Of a DNA stretch of 64,000 bases, positions 11,840 through 25,800 are shown piece after piece. Location: the NCBI RefSeq assembly GCF_964275005.1, contig NC_092702.1, forward strand, positions 7,178,330-7,242,329. Direction: 5' to 3'. How positions within the stretch are numbered: position 1 is the first letter of the stretch; each line of letters begins with the position of its first letter. The notes beneath the pieces were generated by a model. It did not search any database. It saw nothing but the letters and a program-made list of their open reading frames with translations, and was not told the origin of the DNA. This DNA is from Diadema setosum. Its lineage: Eukaryota > Echinodermata > Echinoidea > Diadematoida > Diadematidae. Both the position numbers and the translations under genes were made by a program.

Positions 11840-12985
11840 ATTGCTCATAATGTATAATGCGTCCGTCGCTGCGTCGCCAATGGAATCGGGTTATATTGTC
11901 TGCGGATTGAAGATAAACGGTATGATTGTAGCTGCTGATGGCCCGCAAGTGAATCGCTCTGGTGTATCAGAAACTTATACACACTGGATATTCTATCTGG
12001 CATATAAAACTAAACTAATGGGTCATATTGAACATTAATTTGACCCAAATTAGCGAAACCGCAATGCACTTATTTCCTCTTGGATTCGAAGGGACGAGAA
12101 AATCTGGACCACAATCAGGAATTGTAACTGTTGGGATAATTTCGCGAAACATAGCGCCAGGCGGGGTGTAGTCGGCTTGAACAGTGTCTAAATTTTGGAA
12201 TTACGGCTGCCGCAAATTCATTTATCCGAGCACTGGGGTGGTCTCAGCAGGACCCAAGGCAACCGTATCCCTGGGCACAGGGCAGGCGAATGGTGTAGTC
12301 AGGGGACCAGGTGAAAGGGGTGGGGGATCTATGATGTGATGTCATGTGATGTGGTCCTGAGGTTCCCTGCTTCTCAAATAGCTTCAAATGTATGGTGGGA
12401 AGTCATCTGTAATATCAAATATCAGCTCATGATGAGGGAAGAGAGGGCCAAAGAGCAAGACTTTACATGCTCGATTGTCATACCGCACTTTGGGTTTACT
12501 TCTCCTCAATGATCTAGTCTTTTTTTCAAAGACACTTTATCGTAATTGCTAGAGATCAAGCAAACGATCAGTCAAGCGAGACGGACACAAGCCATCGGCC
12601 ATGAGCAAGGCTCCAGCAAGAAGACGCTCTCGGCATCGGCTGTTCGACTTGCTTTACTGGCAACAGCGTGAGAGCCTTTCAAAAAGACTACTAATGAACT
12701 TGACCGGAGCAGGAAGTTGAAATATCTCTTTACCCTTTAAACTGAAGTACTTAAATACCATGTGGAAAAATCAGTTTTGATTGACCGAAGAAGACGTTAC
12801 GTCATGACAGGAAGTAGAGGTTATGCGCATAGTCAATATAGACAACCGCAATGATACATTGTATATAATTAAACCTCTATATTCACTATAATGATTACGA
12901 TATACCTTTCTTGCTTTGGTATTAACCTTCAACTTGACGATAGTCTTACGAGTGTGCTTTTCCCTCCATCGGTCGAATTGTTATG
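11840..12985. other. Intergenic, nothing recognised
   Basis: Unique sequence with one 67-codon open frame at 11835-12038 and no recognised domain. Confidence 0.4.
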
Positions 12986-12987
12986 AG

Positions 12988-13062
12988 CGTGTGTGTGTGA
13001 GTGTGTGTGTACGTGCGTGTGTGTATGTGTATGTCTGGACATGTGTGTGTGTGTGTGTGTGT
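12988..13062. repeat. (GT)n microsatellite with interruptions
   Basis: GT-rich tract with TATGTCTGGAC interruptions. It is followed at 13070-13107 by a 13-bp perfect hairpin (GACCATAGAGCTG and its inverse). Confidence 0.9.
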
Positions 13063-13295
13063 ATGTCTGGACCATAGAGCTGTATTCGTAAATGCAGCTC
13101 TATGGTCTGGACAGAGTTGCACACTAGTGATTTTTGGCTCTGTCTGTGGTCTCGAGTTACAGGAGAGCAGTGCTGAAGACTTTTTTTTTTTTTTGCGTAT
13201 AAGTGTGAACCTATAGATGCTGTGTCTTTTTGGTAGCTCCATGATTAGACTGTGCATTATTTGCACTCGCTTTGGATCGTTCTTCTTGGTTTGTC

Positions 13296-13296
<1 letters not shown>

Positions 13297-13332
<36 letters not shown>

Positions 13333-13340
13333 TGTGTGTA
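13297..13340. repeat. (GT)n microsatellite
   Basis: About 20 GT units. The longer minus-strand frame of THTHTH repeats that spans both GT tracts is an artefact. Confidence 0.95.
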
Positions 13341-16300
13341 TTCTGTAGTCATTACACATAATTCATCTTCTGATTCGCATTACAAGAAACTTCAAACTTT
13401 CATTCTTAAAGAGGAATTCTGGACCAGCTAATTAGTCTAAAAAGAAAGGATGAAACTTTGCAAGTACATTAGAGTCTGATGAAAATTGGAGTAAAAGGTT
13501 TAAAGGAACTTATGAAATTTTAAAAAGTCGCTATTTTTTTTTCAAAGTTGTTCTCTCAGACAGTTGATAATATAATGGAACTGAGAGAGTTGATGATGTC
13601 ATCACCTAACAGTTTTCCATTGATTGTGTAAAAAAAAATACTAAAATTGAATCATGCTGCTATAAAAGTAGGAGCCTATAAAAATAATGTTAGTCATGGC
13701 TGAGTTAGTTCAAAATAATAATTAGTCAAATATAGGCTTTGAGACTAAAGCATAATTGAGCTTTAAAAAATGGAAACTCCAAAATTTAATGCACAAACTA
13801 GGCCTATATGGAAAGTTGTGAGGTAATGCCACCATAAACTCACTATTTGCAAAGTCATATTGACTGTTCAAGAACTGTTTTAGGAATAATAGCGAAACTT
13901 CACAATTTAACATGATTTCTCAATTTTTATTACATTTTGATAAATTTCTCTGTGTGCATGCCTGTAGAATTGTACCCATCCTTTTCATAATAATATACTA
14001 ACTTTAAACTGACTCGGAATTACCCTATAAGAGAAGATTCACAGTATACTATAGGAGTAGACTTGTCATCTTCTCTTCCAGCTAAGGTTTTGTGGGGGCT
14101 AGTCCGGAAGCGTGCTTGGCGGCTAAGAATTTAATAAACAATGTAAGGTATATAATCTAAAAAAGAAACAAACAAACAAAAAACAGGATAAGATTCACTT
14201 GACCGGACAATGTGCAGATGTGGATGACTCTCCCTCCCTCTCTCTTCTCAGACAGCTTATCATAAATATGAGTTACGGCGGTGTTTGATAGTCATTATGG
14301 CGGTGAAAATGAATACGATCCAGTTGAAGTCGAAATGGGCTAGCATGCTCGCAGCCTGATTTATTTCACTATTTAAAAGTAGAAATTAAGCCGTTATTAT
14401 TACCATGATATTTTGTTTATGTTTATCACCAAAACCAAAATTGAAATCGCTTTGGGACGAGAGAGGAAACAACTGCAATAGAATTTAGAAATAGGAGTCA
14501 AAACGATGAAGGAAATGTAAATGCGTGATGTAGAACACGACTTAATGAGAACTTTATACTACATGAAATTGCAAGAGCAAAGGACAATTGAGGTGATCCA
14601 GGATATCAAGAGTGAGTAAAAGAGGGAGAAGGATAGACAGACAGACAAAGCGACAGACAAAACATAAAATAGGTTAGACGAGGGAGAGAGAGGAAGAGAG
14701 AGAGTGTATGTGTAGGAGAGAGAAGAGGGAGAGATGTGGAGTGAGAGGTGGGGCCCGAAAAGGGGAACTCAAGTGAAAAAAAAAAAGGTAGAAGCCTTAT
14801 AGAGTCTGCTCTCGTTTTCAGCGTACCTTTTAAAGGTTTGATTGCTTCTCGCTGTGACCTTAATTCTCTCTCGACTCTACAGGCGATTTTCTTACGGCTT
14901 CTGACATTTTCTGGCCTTTGATGAAGCGTAAGAAATCAAGTTATGTATTCGTCTTAAATGATGAGAAACATTATGGAGAGGCTTAGAGTTACGCGAAATG
15001 AAAACCGTTTCATCTACCCTCTTAGTTTCGCTCACCAAGGGGGAAATTTACTTGTCCTTGTAAATTATGTTATAAACGTTTTCTAAGTGCCCATATCTCA
15101 ATAATTCATATAAATTGCTAGTACCCGTTTGCCGTCCGTATTGTTGAGAGTTTTGATGTCCTTTGCCTTTCAGCTTCCAATTTGACCGACATAAACTTCA
15201 AGAACTTGCAAGAAACACGAATGTGCCGTCTATGACTCTGTGTTAAAACTTTTTGGTCCAAAGTTGTGTGTTGTCGACCTTTACCACCGTCCTCCATTGC
15301 TTATGCCCTTGCAGCGTCGAAAGAAACAAGCTTTTGTCACGTGGTATACCTTGTGACTTCTGGAATCTACCTTTACAGCTAGCTAGTTACACTATACAAG
15401 CCACGAAGTATGCATCGACATCAATTCAATCGAATGTAGTTTCATTCAAATCGGTTCAGTGTTTTCTTTTCAATAGATTTGATTCATATGACTGTTAGAT
15501 CTATTCATTACGTCAAAATGCAAAGCGAAATTTACAGAATAGTTGATTGTAATTACCATAAAATTGATTCTTATACAAGTAAGATTTTTGTTTTCAATAA
15601 TGTTTAAAAGCAAGCGCTATACAACAAACAAGTTTGAATTACATTAGAATTATCGCACATGCCCACTCTGCACTTCGAAAAGTTACCGGTCAATTTTTGT
15701 TGTAATGCACCCGAAGAGATGCAGACCTACAAAATGTTAACAATTGGCACATCGGCGATTGTGTTTCAACTATCAATATCTCGCACATAAACATAATATT
15801 AATTTTGTCACTTTGAAACGAAACATAATCCTTCAGTCTCTTCCACACATAGAAAACAAATGCCGTGATGACTCCTATTTGATTCATTAGCAAGCATATC
15901 TTTGTTACCACGATTTTTAGCATTTAGTTTTCTGAGTGACGTCATTATGGTTACTTTAACAAAGTGAAATTGTGTCTGCTGATGAATTGAACACCCACGA
16001 AATAACAGGGTATCATATAATTGTAGACTCTTACATTTTTGTCAACAATAATTGGAGTGTCATTTTACGCAATACGCCTTCGTTTTTTGTTTTTGTTTTT
16101 AACAGCCTGGTAGTATTTGCACTATGAAGCTAAGTTGTGATTTAGTTGTTCTGTCGTTCTTCCCACTACCATCATGGTCACTAGGTAGGCCTGCTTTTTT
16201 TTGTAAGGTGTCATCATAAAGGTTGTCATTGTTTGTTTGTTTGTTTTTTGTTTGTTGTTTTTTCCCTTTCTGGCTTTTACTCAACTCCCTCTTCGACTAA

Positions 16301-16491
16301 GGAAATATCATGTTTAGAGATACACATCAGAAAAAGCAAACAGGGGCCAATAGACCTACCGTTATTTCGACACTTGAATACCTCACGTTCATTCCCCATC
16401 CACGAAGAGAGAAGAGAAAGGGGATTACGCATACTACATTGTAGTTCAGTATTTATAATATAGTTGATTGTTTACCCAGAGCGTGAGGTAC

Positions 16492-16525
<34 letters not shown>

Positions 16526-17460
16526 GAAGTTCATCAAGATGTGTACGCATGGCGCATTGAGGATACCGTACATGGTTCGGACTGCGAGTTCTTGCCGTCA
16601 CCCAAACCTAGCAGTTATGGTGCCTTCGTTTGTATGAAATTGCGGGTATGTGTTACTATTATTTTGCTTTTAAACCCTTAACACATGAAATTACGTTTGT
16701 GATCATTTACCCTGTTGGCTAAATGCAGTTTAAGAGACTGATTTGAGTATGATCTCCGCTTCGTGCCTCCAGCGTCTTCCATGTACTCCCAGTAAAGATG
16801 TAGATAAACCTAGTCCCACTTGTGTAATTTTGTGTTGTGTACACTTCCGTATACCGAATCACACACCGGCTATCCTCACACACCAATGACCAATGCCAAT
16901 GGCAATGTAATCGAGCTGCAGAGATGGTCGTGTCCATGTAAACTTTTCATACGTGATCGTGATGTACAGTGATGTAGTGGTGTCCAGTATGGTTCTTTTT
17001 GGCCTTGGTAACAAACTCCACCCAAACTTCCACTGAAATTTATGCTGTGCTATTAAATAATAGCGCCATCCCAGGCCATACTATGCCTATGTAAATGGCA
17101 TAGACCTAGTATGGGATAGGCCATATAATTTAATATTCATATTATCTACTAGGCCTACTACTACTAGATCTAGGGATTCTACATGTGTATTTCTAGTCTA
17201 GATCTAACGCGTTAGATGTGTTAGAGTATCCACCCTAATTGTTAACATTAAATCTAAATCTTGCCTCGGCTCAGCATCAACATCAAGTCCTGTGTAACAT
17301 TTAGGACCTCCCTCTCTGACTCTGGCTCTGCGGCTCTGTTCTGACCGATCCTGTCTGACCTGAGATAATTTACTGTTGAAATTGAAAAAACAACATCAAT
17401 AACTTTATAAATGAATAGATATCATCAAAAGTTTAGCAAGTAGCGCACATCCTTATGATA
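13341..17460. other. Intergenic; possible degenerate MITE at 13407-13620, otherwise nothing recognised
   Basis: TTAAAGAGGAATTC at 13407 and the inverted CTCTCAGACAGTTG / GAACTGAGAGAGTTGATG pair near 13550-13590 look like remnants of a TTAA-type fold-back element. A GA-rich tract lies at 14683-14730 and a (TA)n-poly-T tract at 16493-16522. I recognise no exons. Confidence 0.35.
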
Positions 17461-20400
17461 ATGCAGCTGTCATTTGTATGACGCACCTCTTGACCCCCGG
17501 GAAATGTGCGTCATGGTCGCGTCAAGTACCACCAATTTGATGACGCGTGGTGCCGTCACGGGAGCAAAATGTCCGTCACAATACTGACCCATTATGTGCG
17601 TCATAGTCGGTCATTTAACCATCTGTGTCAAAAGGTTCGTTAATGGGACCGTCATGTAATTTTGCGAGGCTTCTTGCATGGGGCATGGTATCCCTCCGTA
17701 ACAGAATAAAACAAACTCGCGATCGCGAGTCGGCCGAATTCACCGGCTCCTGGAAACGCGAAAATGACACAATTTTCAATCAGTTTTATTATAACATACT
17801 GATACTCACTTCATTCTCGTATGTCTTCTTTTTCTATCTGATGTCAGACTAAAGGTCTTTTCAGAAAGTTTGAGTACAAATTTGCTCCAAAACCACACTA
17901 CCAAACACGATTTGTGATTAAAATCATCACATACAGCCCGCGGCATCGCGAAGCTCGCTATCCTTCAATCGCATTCACTGTAGTGTAGCATCGACCGTCG
18001 ACCGTGGAACCTGCAGCAAAACCACGTGCGTGATGTCGACCATGTGGTACATGTATACATACAGTACACGCGTACATACGTATACAGAAGGCGAGGCATG
18101 GCAGAGGCCAGGCCCCAAAACACATACAAACGATTATGGAACTAACATTACTGAGAGTCTATTAAAACCTGCATTAACTTAAAATAGTAAATTCTATTTA
18201 AACACTAGCCATATAAACCATGTACCTAACTTGGGTTTAATAAGGTTCGTGTTTAAATAGGCAGGGGCTTCAATCAAGCTGTTTTCGAATCGGGGAAGGG
18301 GAGGCGGGAGGTTACGGAAAAAATTACTGTGGCCAGGCCGTAGTTTCGCGAAACTAGATAGTTTGCCATAGCAACGTGTATATCAAAACACGCGTTTCTA
18401 TGGGATGTCCTGAACTAGGGAACGGTTTAGAGAAATTCGAAGTCATTCGAGGTTGAAGTGGTTTTTTCCTACGCATTTTTTTTGTTGTTGTTGTTCATAT
18501 CTAAAAAATTCGATTTCTTAATTTTTTTCAACTGGTATTTGGGAGTCTTGTAATATATTTAAAATGTAGATAGAAATTTCTGAATATATTCAGAAAGTAC
18601 GCCTAGGCGCCTACTGTTTGGATAAACGGTAAACATGCAGTCTACGTTCGATACGAAGAAATCATTACGTCTTTCACGAGGAAAAACATACAAAACAAAC
18701 AAAAAACACCTACGAACGAATGTTGATAGCCAAAACTTTGATAAGTAATAAGCAGTTATCATGAGCGTGAACTGAAATTAATTGTCATGATTTTGTTGTC
18801 TAACCAGGTGATGACTGCATCTCATTGAACCTACTCGTAGTGAATTTCTCTGGGCATACGAGACCTTTTAAGTATTTCTGGCTCAGTTGCATTTTTAATT
18901 GACTGATTAATCGATCTTTTTTTTTTATTGTTCAGGGAACATAAGATATTCGATCAAGTACATTATATTCGACTGTTTGATGTTTCCTACTATGCGCCAA
19001 CAGAAAGGCTATAGAATCACGATATCTTTGCAATGATTCCTTTAATTCAACTAATGAGCTGGTTCTTCGATCGATATTTCCATGATATTTACACGCTGTT
19101 TATTCCAGTGCGCGCATTCTTCCGTCTGGCACGCACCTGGGTGTGGCACCTGCTTTTGTGGAAATTTCCACAAGGGGAGAGGGGTGGGGTGTCAAGTTTC
19201 TTCGAGCCGAAGAGACTGCATGTAAATCTCTTCGCTCTGATTTATTGTCATTCGTGCTTTCCCCTTATTCTTTGCTGATATTGAACATTTAGATTTAACT
19301 TTACGAAGGTTGGTAGCACGTGGTTCTATTTTGTTGTGAGGTGTATGGAATTTCTTTTTTTTTATCATTCTTGGAAAGGAAAAGAAGAGTAAGGGGGAAA
19401 GAAGAATAAGAGGGAAAGTAAAATGGAACGAACGGCACGTACGCTCAGCATTCACAGTAAGCCGTCTTTTTACACCAGCATAGTTATCATCATCACCATC
19501 AGACATCACTCAGACCATTTTAGCCTTTTCCTATCAACATTAAGAAAAATAAATAACAAATACAAAGTATCAACACCTCCCAACAACACAAATATTTAGA
19601 AAAGACAACACACGGCACACTACAGCGGCTGGTATCAAACTTCGTCGCTTCGATTCGAAAAAGTATTGCAGCAAAGCGGAGAAATCACCATTACGAAAAT
19701 AGCAGTGCGAGACACTTGAAAGAATTACGTCAAATACTTCAAAGTATAAAGGGAACGGATAAAGTGATATAAAATGGAAGAAATCGTACCAAACGATGTG
19801 TGAGAAACGACAGTGGAGAACGGTAAGTTTAGTAGTAGGCTTAGGCCCTAGCAACAGTTTACAGCACCGAAAGCTACACGAAAATAAGGTGAAAATAAAT
19901 ACACATTGGAAACTCGGTATTGCGACAAGATCCTTAGGATCAAGTCAATAAACGATACAAAACAAAGGAAATCAATTCATTTTGACCGGAAAATAGTTTG
20001 TTATAAGTATTCTGTTGTATGAGATCTCCTTTGATAGGCCGAGAAATACATCGAGCTTCCACGATACTCGGGAAAGACAGTTCGAACGCTTTTCACCTGC
20101 ACATACTGCAGTGCACATCAATACACGAACAGAAACTCACCTCTTCCTTGCAGAAAAATGATGCAATAACGTTAAAAAAAAAACACACACAACACTCTAA
20201 AAATCATTTCATACTTGGGAGGCAAGGGACAAGCGGATGAAGAAGAAGAGAAAAAGAAGCAGACATTGCACAACGGAACGCTTCTACCCCGATTCGAATC
20301 GAAACAGGGTACTGGAGTGTAGTGGCAGCTGGCTACAGTGTGCAGCTAAGCTACTACTAGTATACTAACGCTCCCCAGCTGCCCACAACATGGGGATACA

Positions 20401-20758
20401 GTACCACGGCGATCGAAGTAAACATCCAGGGTCCGGTCCGTAGGCGACAGGGATTCACGCGGGCGAAGTTCCGTTCGGTGTACACAGTTCGCAGGCAGCG
20501 AATTGCGTGAGCGCACACAGAGCTCTGCAGCATTCCAGTCTGGCACGTACTGCGAATAACATGTGCGTCAAGGGTCAGTCATTTTCACGAAGAGGTGCGT
20601 CACCATTTTGACTGGTTAATGCGTCAATGTCTCATAGAGGTGGGTCACTTTTTGTGACGGAGGGTACGTCATAGTACCTAAAAGGTATGACGCACATTGG
20701 TACTTTGACGCACCTATCCCGGGGGTCAAGAGGTGCGTCATACAAATGACAGCTGCAT
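17461..20758. mobile_element. 3.3-kb DNA element with perfect 42-bp terminal inverted repeats
   Basis: The first 42 bases (ATGCAGCTGTCATTTGTATG...) occur as an exact inverted copy at 20717-20758. Inside each end, over about 180-200 bases, motifs of the type TGACGCAC / GTGCGTCA recur many times in both orientations. This is the subterminal-repeat pattern seen at the ends of several cut-and-paste transposon superfamilies. The interior has no open frame above about 105 codons and no transposase motif I recognise, so this copy looks non-autonomous or decayed. A clear target-site duplication was not found. The superfamily is left open. Confidence 0.75.
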
Positions 20759-22553
20759 AAGCTGTGACTAGTGTGGTGAGTAGATTCTAAATGTTGATGT
20801 TGAGCCTTCTCTCCCTCTGCCTCCTATCGCTTAGCTAACTCTTGCCCTGTTGAGTCTTGTAGAGATCTATGAGAGTCTATATCGGAATGCTGCACCTGGG
20901 ACTGTGTAAATTTACTTTCAAATTATGAGCCTCTCTGTATGATTGCTGTAACACCACTGGTAGGTAGTTGTAGACTTGCTACAACTTGATGAAATGCTGG
21001 AGTAGCGTGTCAAAATAAATGTTGAGAAATTAAGATTAGGCCTATCATAGGAAATGTGTGTAGTGAGTTACCTGCACCTCGTGCCTCGCCAAGCAAGGGC
21101 CCTTGGTCATCACCCTGCATAAAATTGCTACAAATGCACTGAACAGAAATGTACGCCTGGGACTGTGTTCAGTACACTTGAAACTTTTCATGGTTACCAC
21201 AACCAAGCATACTTAGGTGAAAACCGGCCAGTTTTTCTTGAAAATCTTAAATATATTATCATATCATATGATCACCACACACATGTCTTTTACGTGCTTT
21301 GTCTATAGGAGTGCAAGGTGGCTAGGTGCGGGCCCCTTCTTAGCGCACACCTATTCCACATTATTCACGTTTCTTCTTCTGCTTCTTGTGGTAGTCCTGC
21401 GACCTTCATACTTGAAGATTATTACAGGCGTGATTCATGTGCGTGCTGTGCTTGTGTGAAAGTGCAGTTGTATAAAATATCTCAGGGTGCAAGTAAAAAT
21501 CGATTAGCACTCTACACTGCATAGCTTGCCATCAGTTTAATGATGATAGCAGTAAATTTCTGTTATTAATCACTGAACTTTTGGTTCCATTGGAGTCTTA
21601 TGCAAGTTTTCTGTATGTGAGGAGGATTTCATTGGATTTCAGTGACGTAGTGTGATTTAAACGTGCACACTCACTAACTATGACAAGGTGCAGATCACTC
21701 AAGTATACTCAATCCGCAAACTGAAGTGTATTTGCAAAAGGGAGATAACTTAATGTAGATCTAGACCTTCTTCTATTGAGAGCTCAGAGATGGTTTAGAT
21801 GAAGATAAACTGATCTTGAAGAAGTCTGGTAGTGCTCTGATTTTATTCTTGGACATCTTACCCTCAGCAAATCTTGCCAATGAACATAATTTCCATAAAC
21901 AATAATAGTTACATATAATATTCAAACTATCTACAAAAAGTAATAGAAATAAAAGGAATGGAGGACTTTAATAAAGTAGAGTGGTCTAACTCAGTAAATC
22001 AGTCAATATAGGTACAGAAGGGCATGAGATGATAGATGTAGGAGGGGGTGATCAGATAGGAATGGGAGCTGTCAGTGCTGAACTAAAGAATCAGATATAA
22101 ATGGAATGACTAGACAGACAGAAGGAAAGTGCTAGACAAACAAGATATACAGCAAAGTACCGTAAATGCTGGCAAAATATAAGTGGTCCTACACTGCCAA
22201 TCAAGGGATGTGTGACCACAAGATGAGTGTTATTTGTATTGATGATACTTTTAAGCTACAGAATAATAGGTGCTTTCTTACATGTTTCAACTTCTCTATG
22301 AAGTCCATTACTATCAAACTTTTGCCATAAATTATGAAAATAATGCAATAGATAGTAGGTTTTCTAGATATTGCTGAAAAGCCGTACTAGTTAACAAATA
22401 CTAGTTCAATAGTATTACACTTTGTACTTGCTTGTTTGCACCAGCCCTGTAAATTTAAATTATCTTATATTGCAAGCTTACAAAACTTCTTGTCAACCTG
22501 TGAAAAGTTGTTTTTATGTTGAGTGTTGTGCTGTTTGTTCATTTTTGTTTTAG
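20759..22553. other. ZDHHC16: Upstream region of ZDHHC16, nothing firmly recognised
   Basis: The gene's 5' UTR exon and promoter should lie here or further upstream, because the first coding exon is preceded by a good acceptor. I cannot place them. No repeat or RNA gene was recognised. Confidence 0.35.
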
Positions 22554-22652
22554 CTTGAATGTGCGGCAATATTGCATGAGCTGGATGCTCAAGTTTGCCC
22601 CAGACCAGACCAGAATGAAAGTGGACCTCTTTTGAACTTTGTCTCACCTATC

Positions 22653-22832
22653 ATGAAAGAAAACAACAGAAGGATGGGGCTGTCTCGTCGCCTACTGGAG
22701 GTCTGGCTTGCTTTCAAACTGGCGGTCAGGTCACTGACCTACAATTCATTCACCTCAACCAGCAGTGTGATTGACGTTGCTATGGAACCTGTCATCTGGA
22801 TTGTGGAACATATAACAAAATACATGGGACCG
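22653..22832 (+). CDS. ZDHHC16: ZDHHC16 coding exon 1
   Basis: Encodes the N-terminus, including VRSLTYNSF and [10 protein letters not shown]. The acceptor TTTTAG ends at 22553, so the exon starts at 22554, and the stretch to 22652 is probably 5' UTR although it is open in frame. The donor is CCG|GTGAGC, phase 0. Met 22674 (MGLSRRLL) fits the family start equally well. Confidence 0.85.
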
Positions 22833-25800
22833 GTGAGCTAATGCTTTTATATATATATATATATTTTTTTTTTTCTGTTTATTCAGCTTCAATGATGTGA
22901 AAATGAAAAAGTAAGTGTGATTATTTGCATGTTGAGGTGACAACAGGAAAAACAGACAATATCTCTCTTCTAGCTTGTTGGGCAGTAAACAAGGCAATTT
23001 GCAACCCTCCTGCAATGTTAAAGGATGTACAGTTGCCACTGTTTGATTAGAGCTTGGATAAAGGGGATCTGCTTCAATGGGACAATGATATGGCAACACC
23101 TTCAGCCTTTTTAAAAGATAAGACATGACTTAAAAGAAGCCAAACTTCAAAGGGAAATATGGATTGAGTGAAAGCAGCAACATTAGTAGAACACATCAGT
23201 GAAAGTTTGAGAAAAAGCGAACAATCAATCAAGTTTTGGTGTTGGAACTGTCGGATGAGGAAACTACTAGAGGTTATGATGTCTTGTGTCATGTCACAAA
23301 AATATGAAGAAAATATAAAGTGAATTCCACAGAAATTTGTTTTTCATGAAAATTACGGATTCCATCAACATGATACTGACATATGTTAGGGTAGTCAAGT
23401 GCTCTTTCATTATGCTAGGAAAGTTAATTTTTGTGGAATTTTCTTTGTATTTTCTTTATATTGTTGTCCACACATGACATCATAACCTCTAGTAATCTCC
23501 TCATCCAGCAGCTCCAACACCAAAACTTTACAAATTTATAACTTTTGCATCGATTGTCTGATTTGTTCTACTAAATGTTGCTGCTTAAAACTCAATACAC
23601 ATTTCTCTTCGGGTTTTGGTTTCCTTTAAAAGAAACAAAATTTTCACAAGATACATGTATGTGAATTAGTAAATGTATCTTCAAATTTAACAATGGGTAA
23701 CAAAAACGAAAACAAAATTATTAAAAAAAAAATCAAGTTTGTTGAAACTTTGTGAGTAACCCACTGGCATATGTAGCTCCATCATGTGCCCACCCCATAA
23801 TGGCTTGTAGTCCAAATCTAGGAATACAGTGGCTATATTGGGGAACAGCTGGCAGAATGGCAATGCATTTGAGAATTAGTTGCTTTGTTCATAAACACCA
23901 ACACCAGCACCAACACCAACAGAACAAGTATTTGCAACCAAGAATCTGAATGTCTGGAAGCAGTAATAGTATGCATTTAAATTTTGATGAAATATTAATG
24001 CTATAATCTACAGTTGCTGTGCATATCAATTTCTGTCGTAAGGGGATAAAAATAAAACTTGCCAGTACAAGAATGAAAATATATTTTTGATGAATGCATA
24101 TTTGGGCATTCTTATGTGGCCTGAACTTAAAAATGATACTCAAATGTTTGCATGCATGTCGTGGTATATGATGTATGGGCCCGTGCATTTAAATTCATGT
24201 AGCGTGTTGATGAATCATTGTCTGCTCTCAGTTAATATGGACAGTGGTCTTAATCACAAGTGCTACAACTGTATTATATATTTGAAATGATTTGCCCTCT
24301 TTCTCTCTGTTGTGTCGGTATAGATCATGGTCGTCTTGGTCGTGATGCTGACATCATTTGTGACTGTCGTTATGTACGTGGTCGTCCTCCCCGCCGCCTC
24401 TGATCGCAGCTTGGCGGAGACCATGTTCCACCTCACGTTTGGACATTGGCTGCTCGTGAACATCACATTCCACTACTACAAAGGCTGTACCACATCCCCC
24501 GGCCACCCTCCTCAGGTGACTGTCGGTCCAAGCCAGTTGCCTTTCTAAAAAAGGAACCCCTGAAATTACAACTATTACATCTACTTATGAAAGGGGGACT
24601 CCATCCTGATTTATATTGCATTATATCAAAACAGAAAAATATGAAAAGTAGAGCTGTGAAAATTTTTGGGGGAAAAAAAAATCAGATGCACTGAAAAGTT
24701 ATGAACCCATAGCATTCAGAGAGTAAGACAAATTTTAAACTGTGTGACATAGCTGTTGAGCAGGTTTCTATTCTGCTTATATAAAAAAAAAAAAAAAAAT
24801 CACAAATTTTCATTTTCTCACAAAAAAAAATTTCTTCAGATTTTTCTTGATAATTTTACTACACATTCCTGTGGGTAGTGCTGTTTCTCTCCTAATCTTT
24901 ACCCTTTTTCAGTTACAAATGTTGGGAGGTCTGTTAAAATATGGATAAATGACCTGAGTGCTTGTGTGACAGATTTTGCCTGCTTTCCATTTGTTCTCTC
25001 TGCAGATTGTGTCAGACACAGGAGCAGGGAGTATATGCAAAAAGTGCATCGCACCCAAACCGCTGCGCACCCATCACTGTAGTGTCTGCAAGACGTGTAT
25101 TCTGAAGATGGATCACCACTGCCGTATCCTTGCCATGTCAAGCCTGATGTATGTTGCTTAAAACCCATCGAGGACGGACTGATTTTGCTACAACAGGCAT
25201 TTTCCATAGACACTTGCTCGAGTATACTCGGCACTTATCCTCAACGGGTTAAATGTTAGTTTTTCTCTTTGCAAACTGGGGATAGCCCCAACCCTGGTCT
25301 TGATTTCTTTCAATGTGTAGGAAAGCCACCAGAACACTTTATAGATTAATAAAAATTAAGGTATCTTGTTTTACTGAATAAATACCGATACAGAGACTCC
25401 AACTCTCCCGCTTTCGACGGGAGATCTCCCGCCGAAAGCCCATTTTTGCAGAATCTCCCGTTTTCCCGCTTGAGATTTAATTTCTCCCGCTTGAGATGAT
25501 TTCTTACTTAATTTCATTGTATGTTGAAAAATAAGCCTTAAATAGCGCAAGAGAGCATCTAGAACCCAAGACCGCAAGGGACTTTGCGCTCGCGATGTAC
25601 ACTTCACGCACATCAAGTTGGAGTCTCCCGTTTGCTAGGGGTTTCAGGCGGGAGAATCTCCAGATCAGAAGGTGGTTGGGGTTGGAGTCTCTGCCGATAT
25701 GTGTGATAAAGAGGATACAAGTCAATGAAGATGAAGAACAACAAACTCTGTATCCAAATGTGAGTAATTTGTCACTTACAGGGTTATTCTGTAATTATTC

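Noticed and set aside
12946..13359. 137-codon minus-strand frame
   Set aside because: Made mostly of TH repeats from (GT)n tracts, with no domain.
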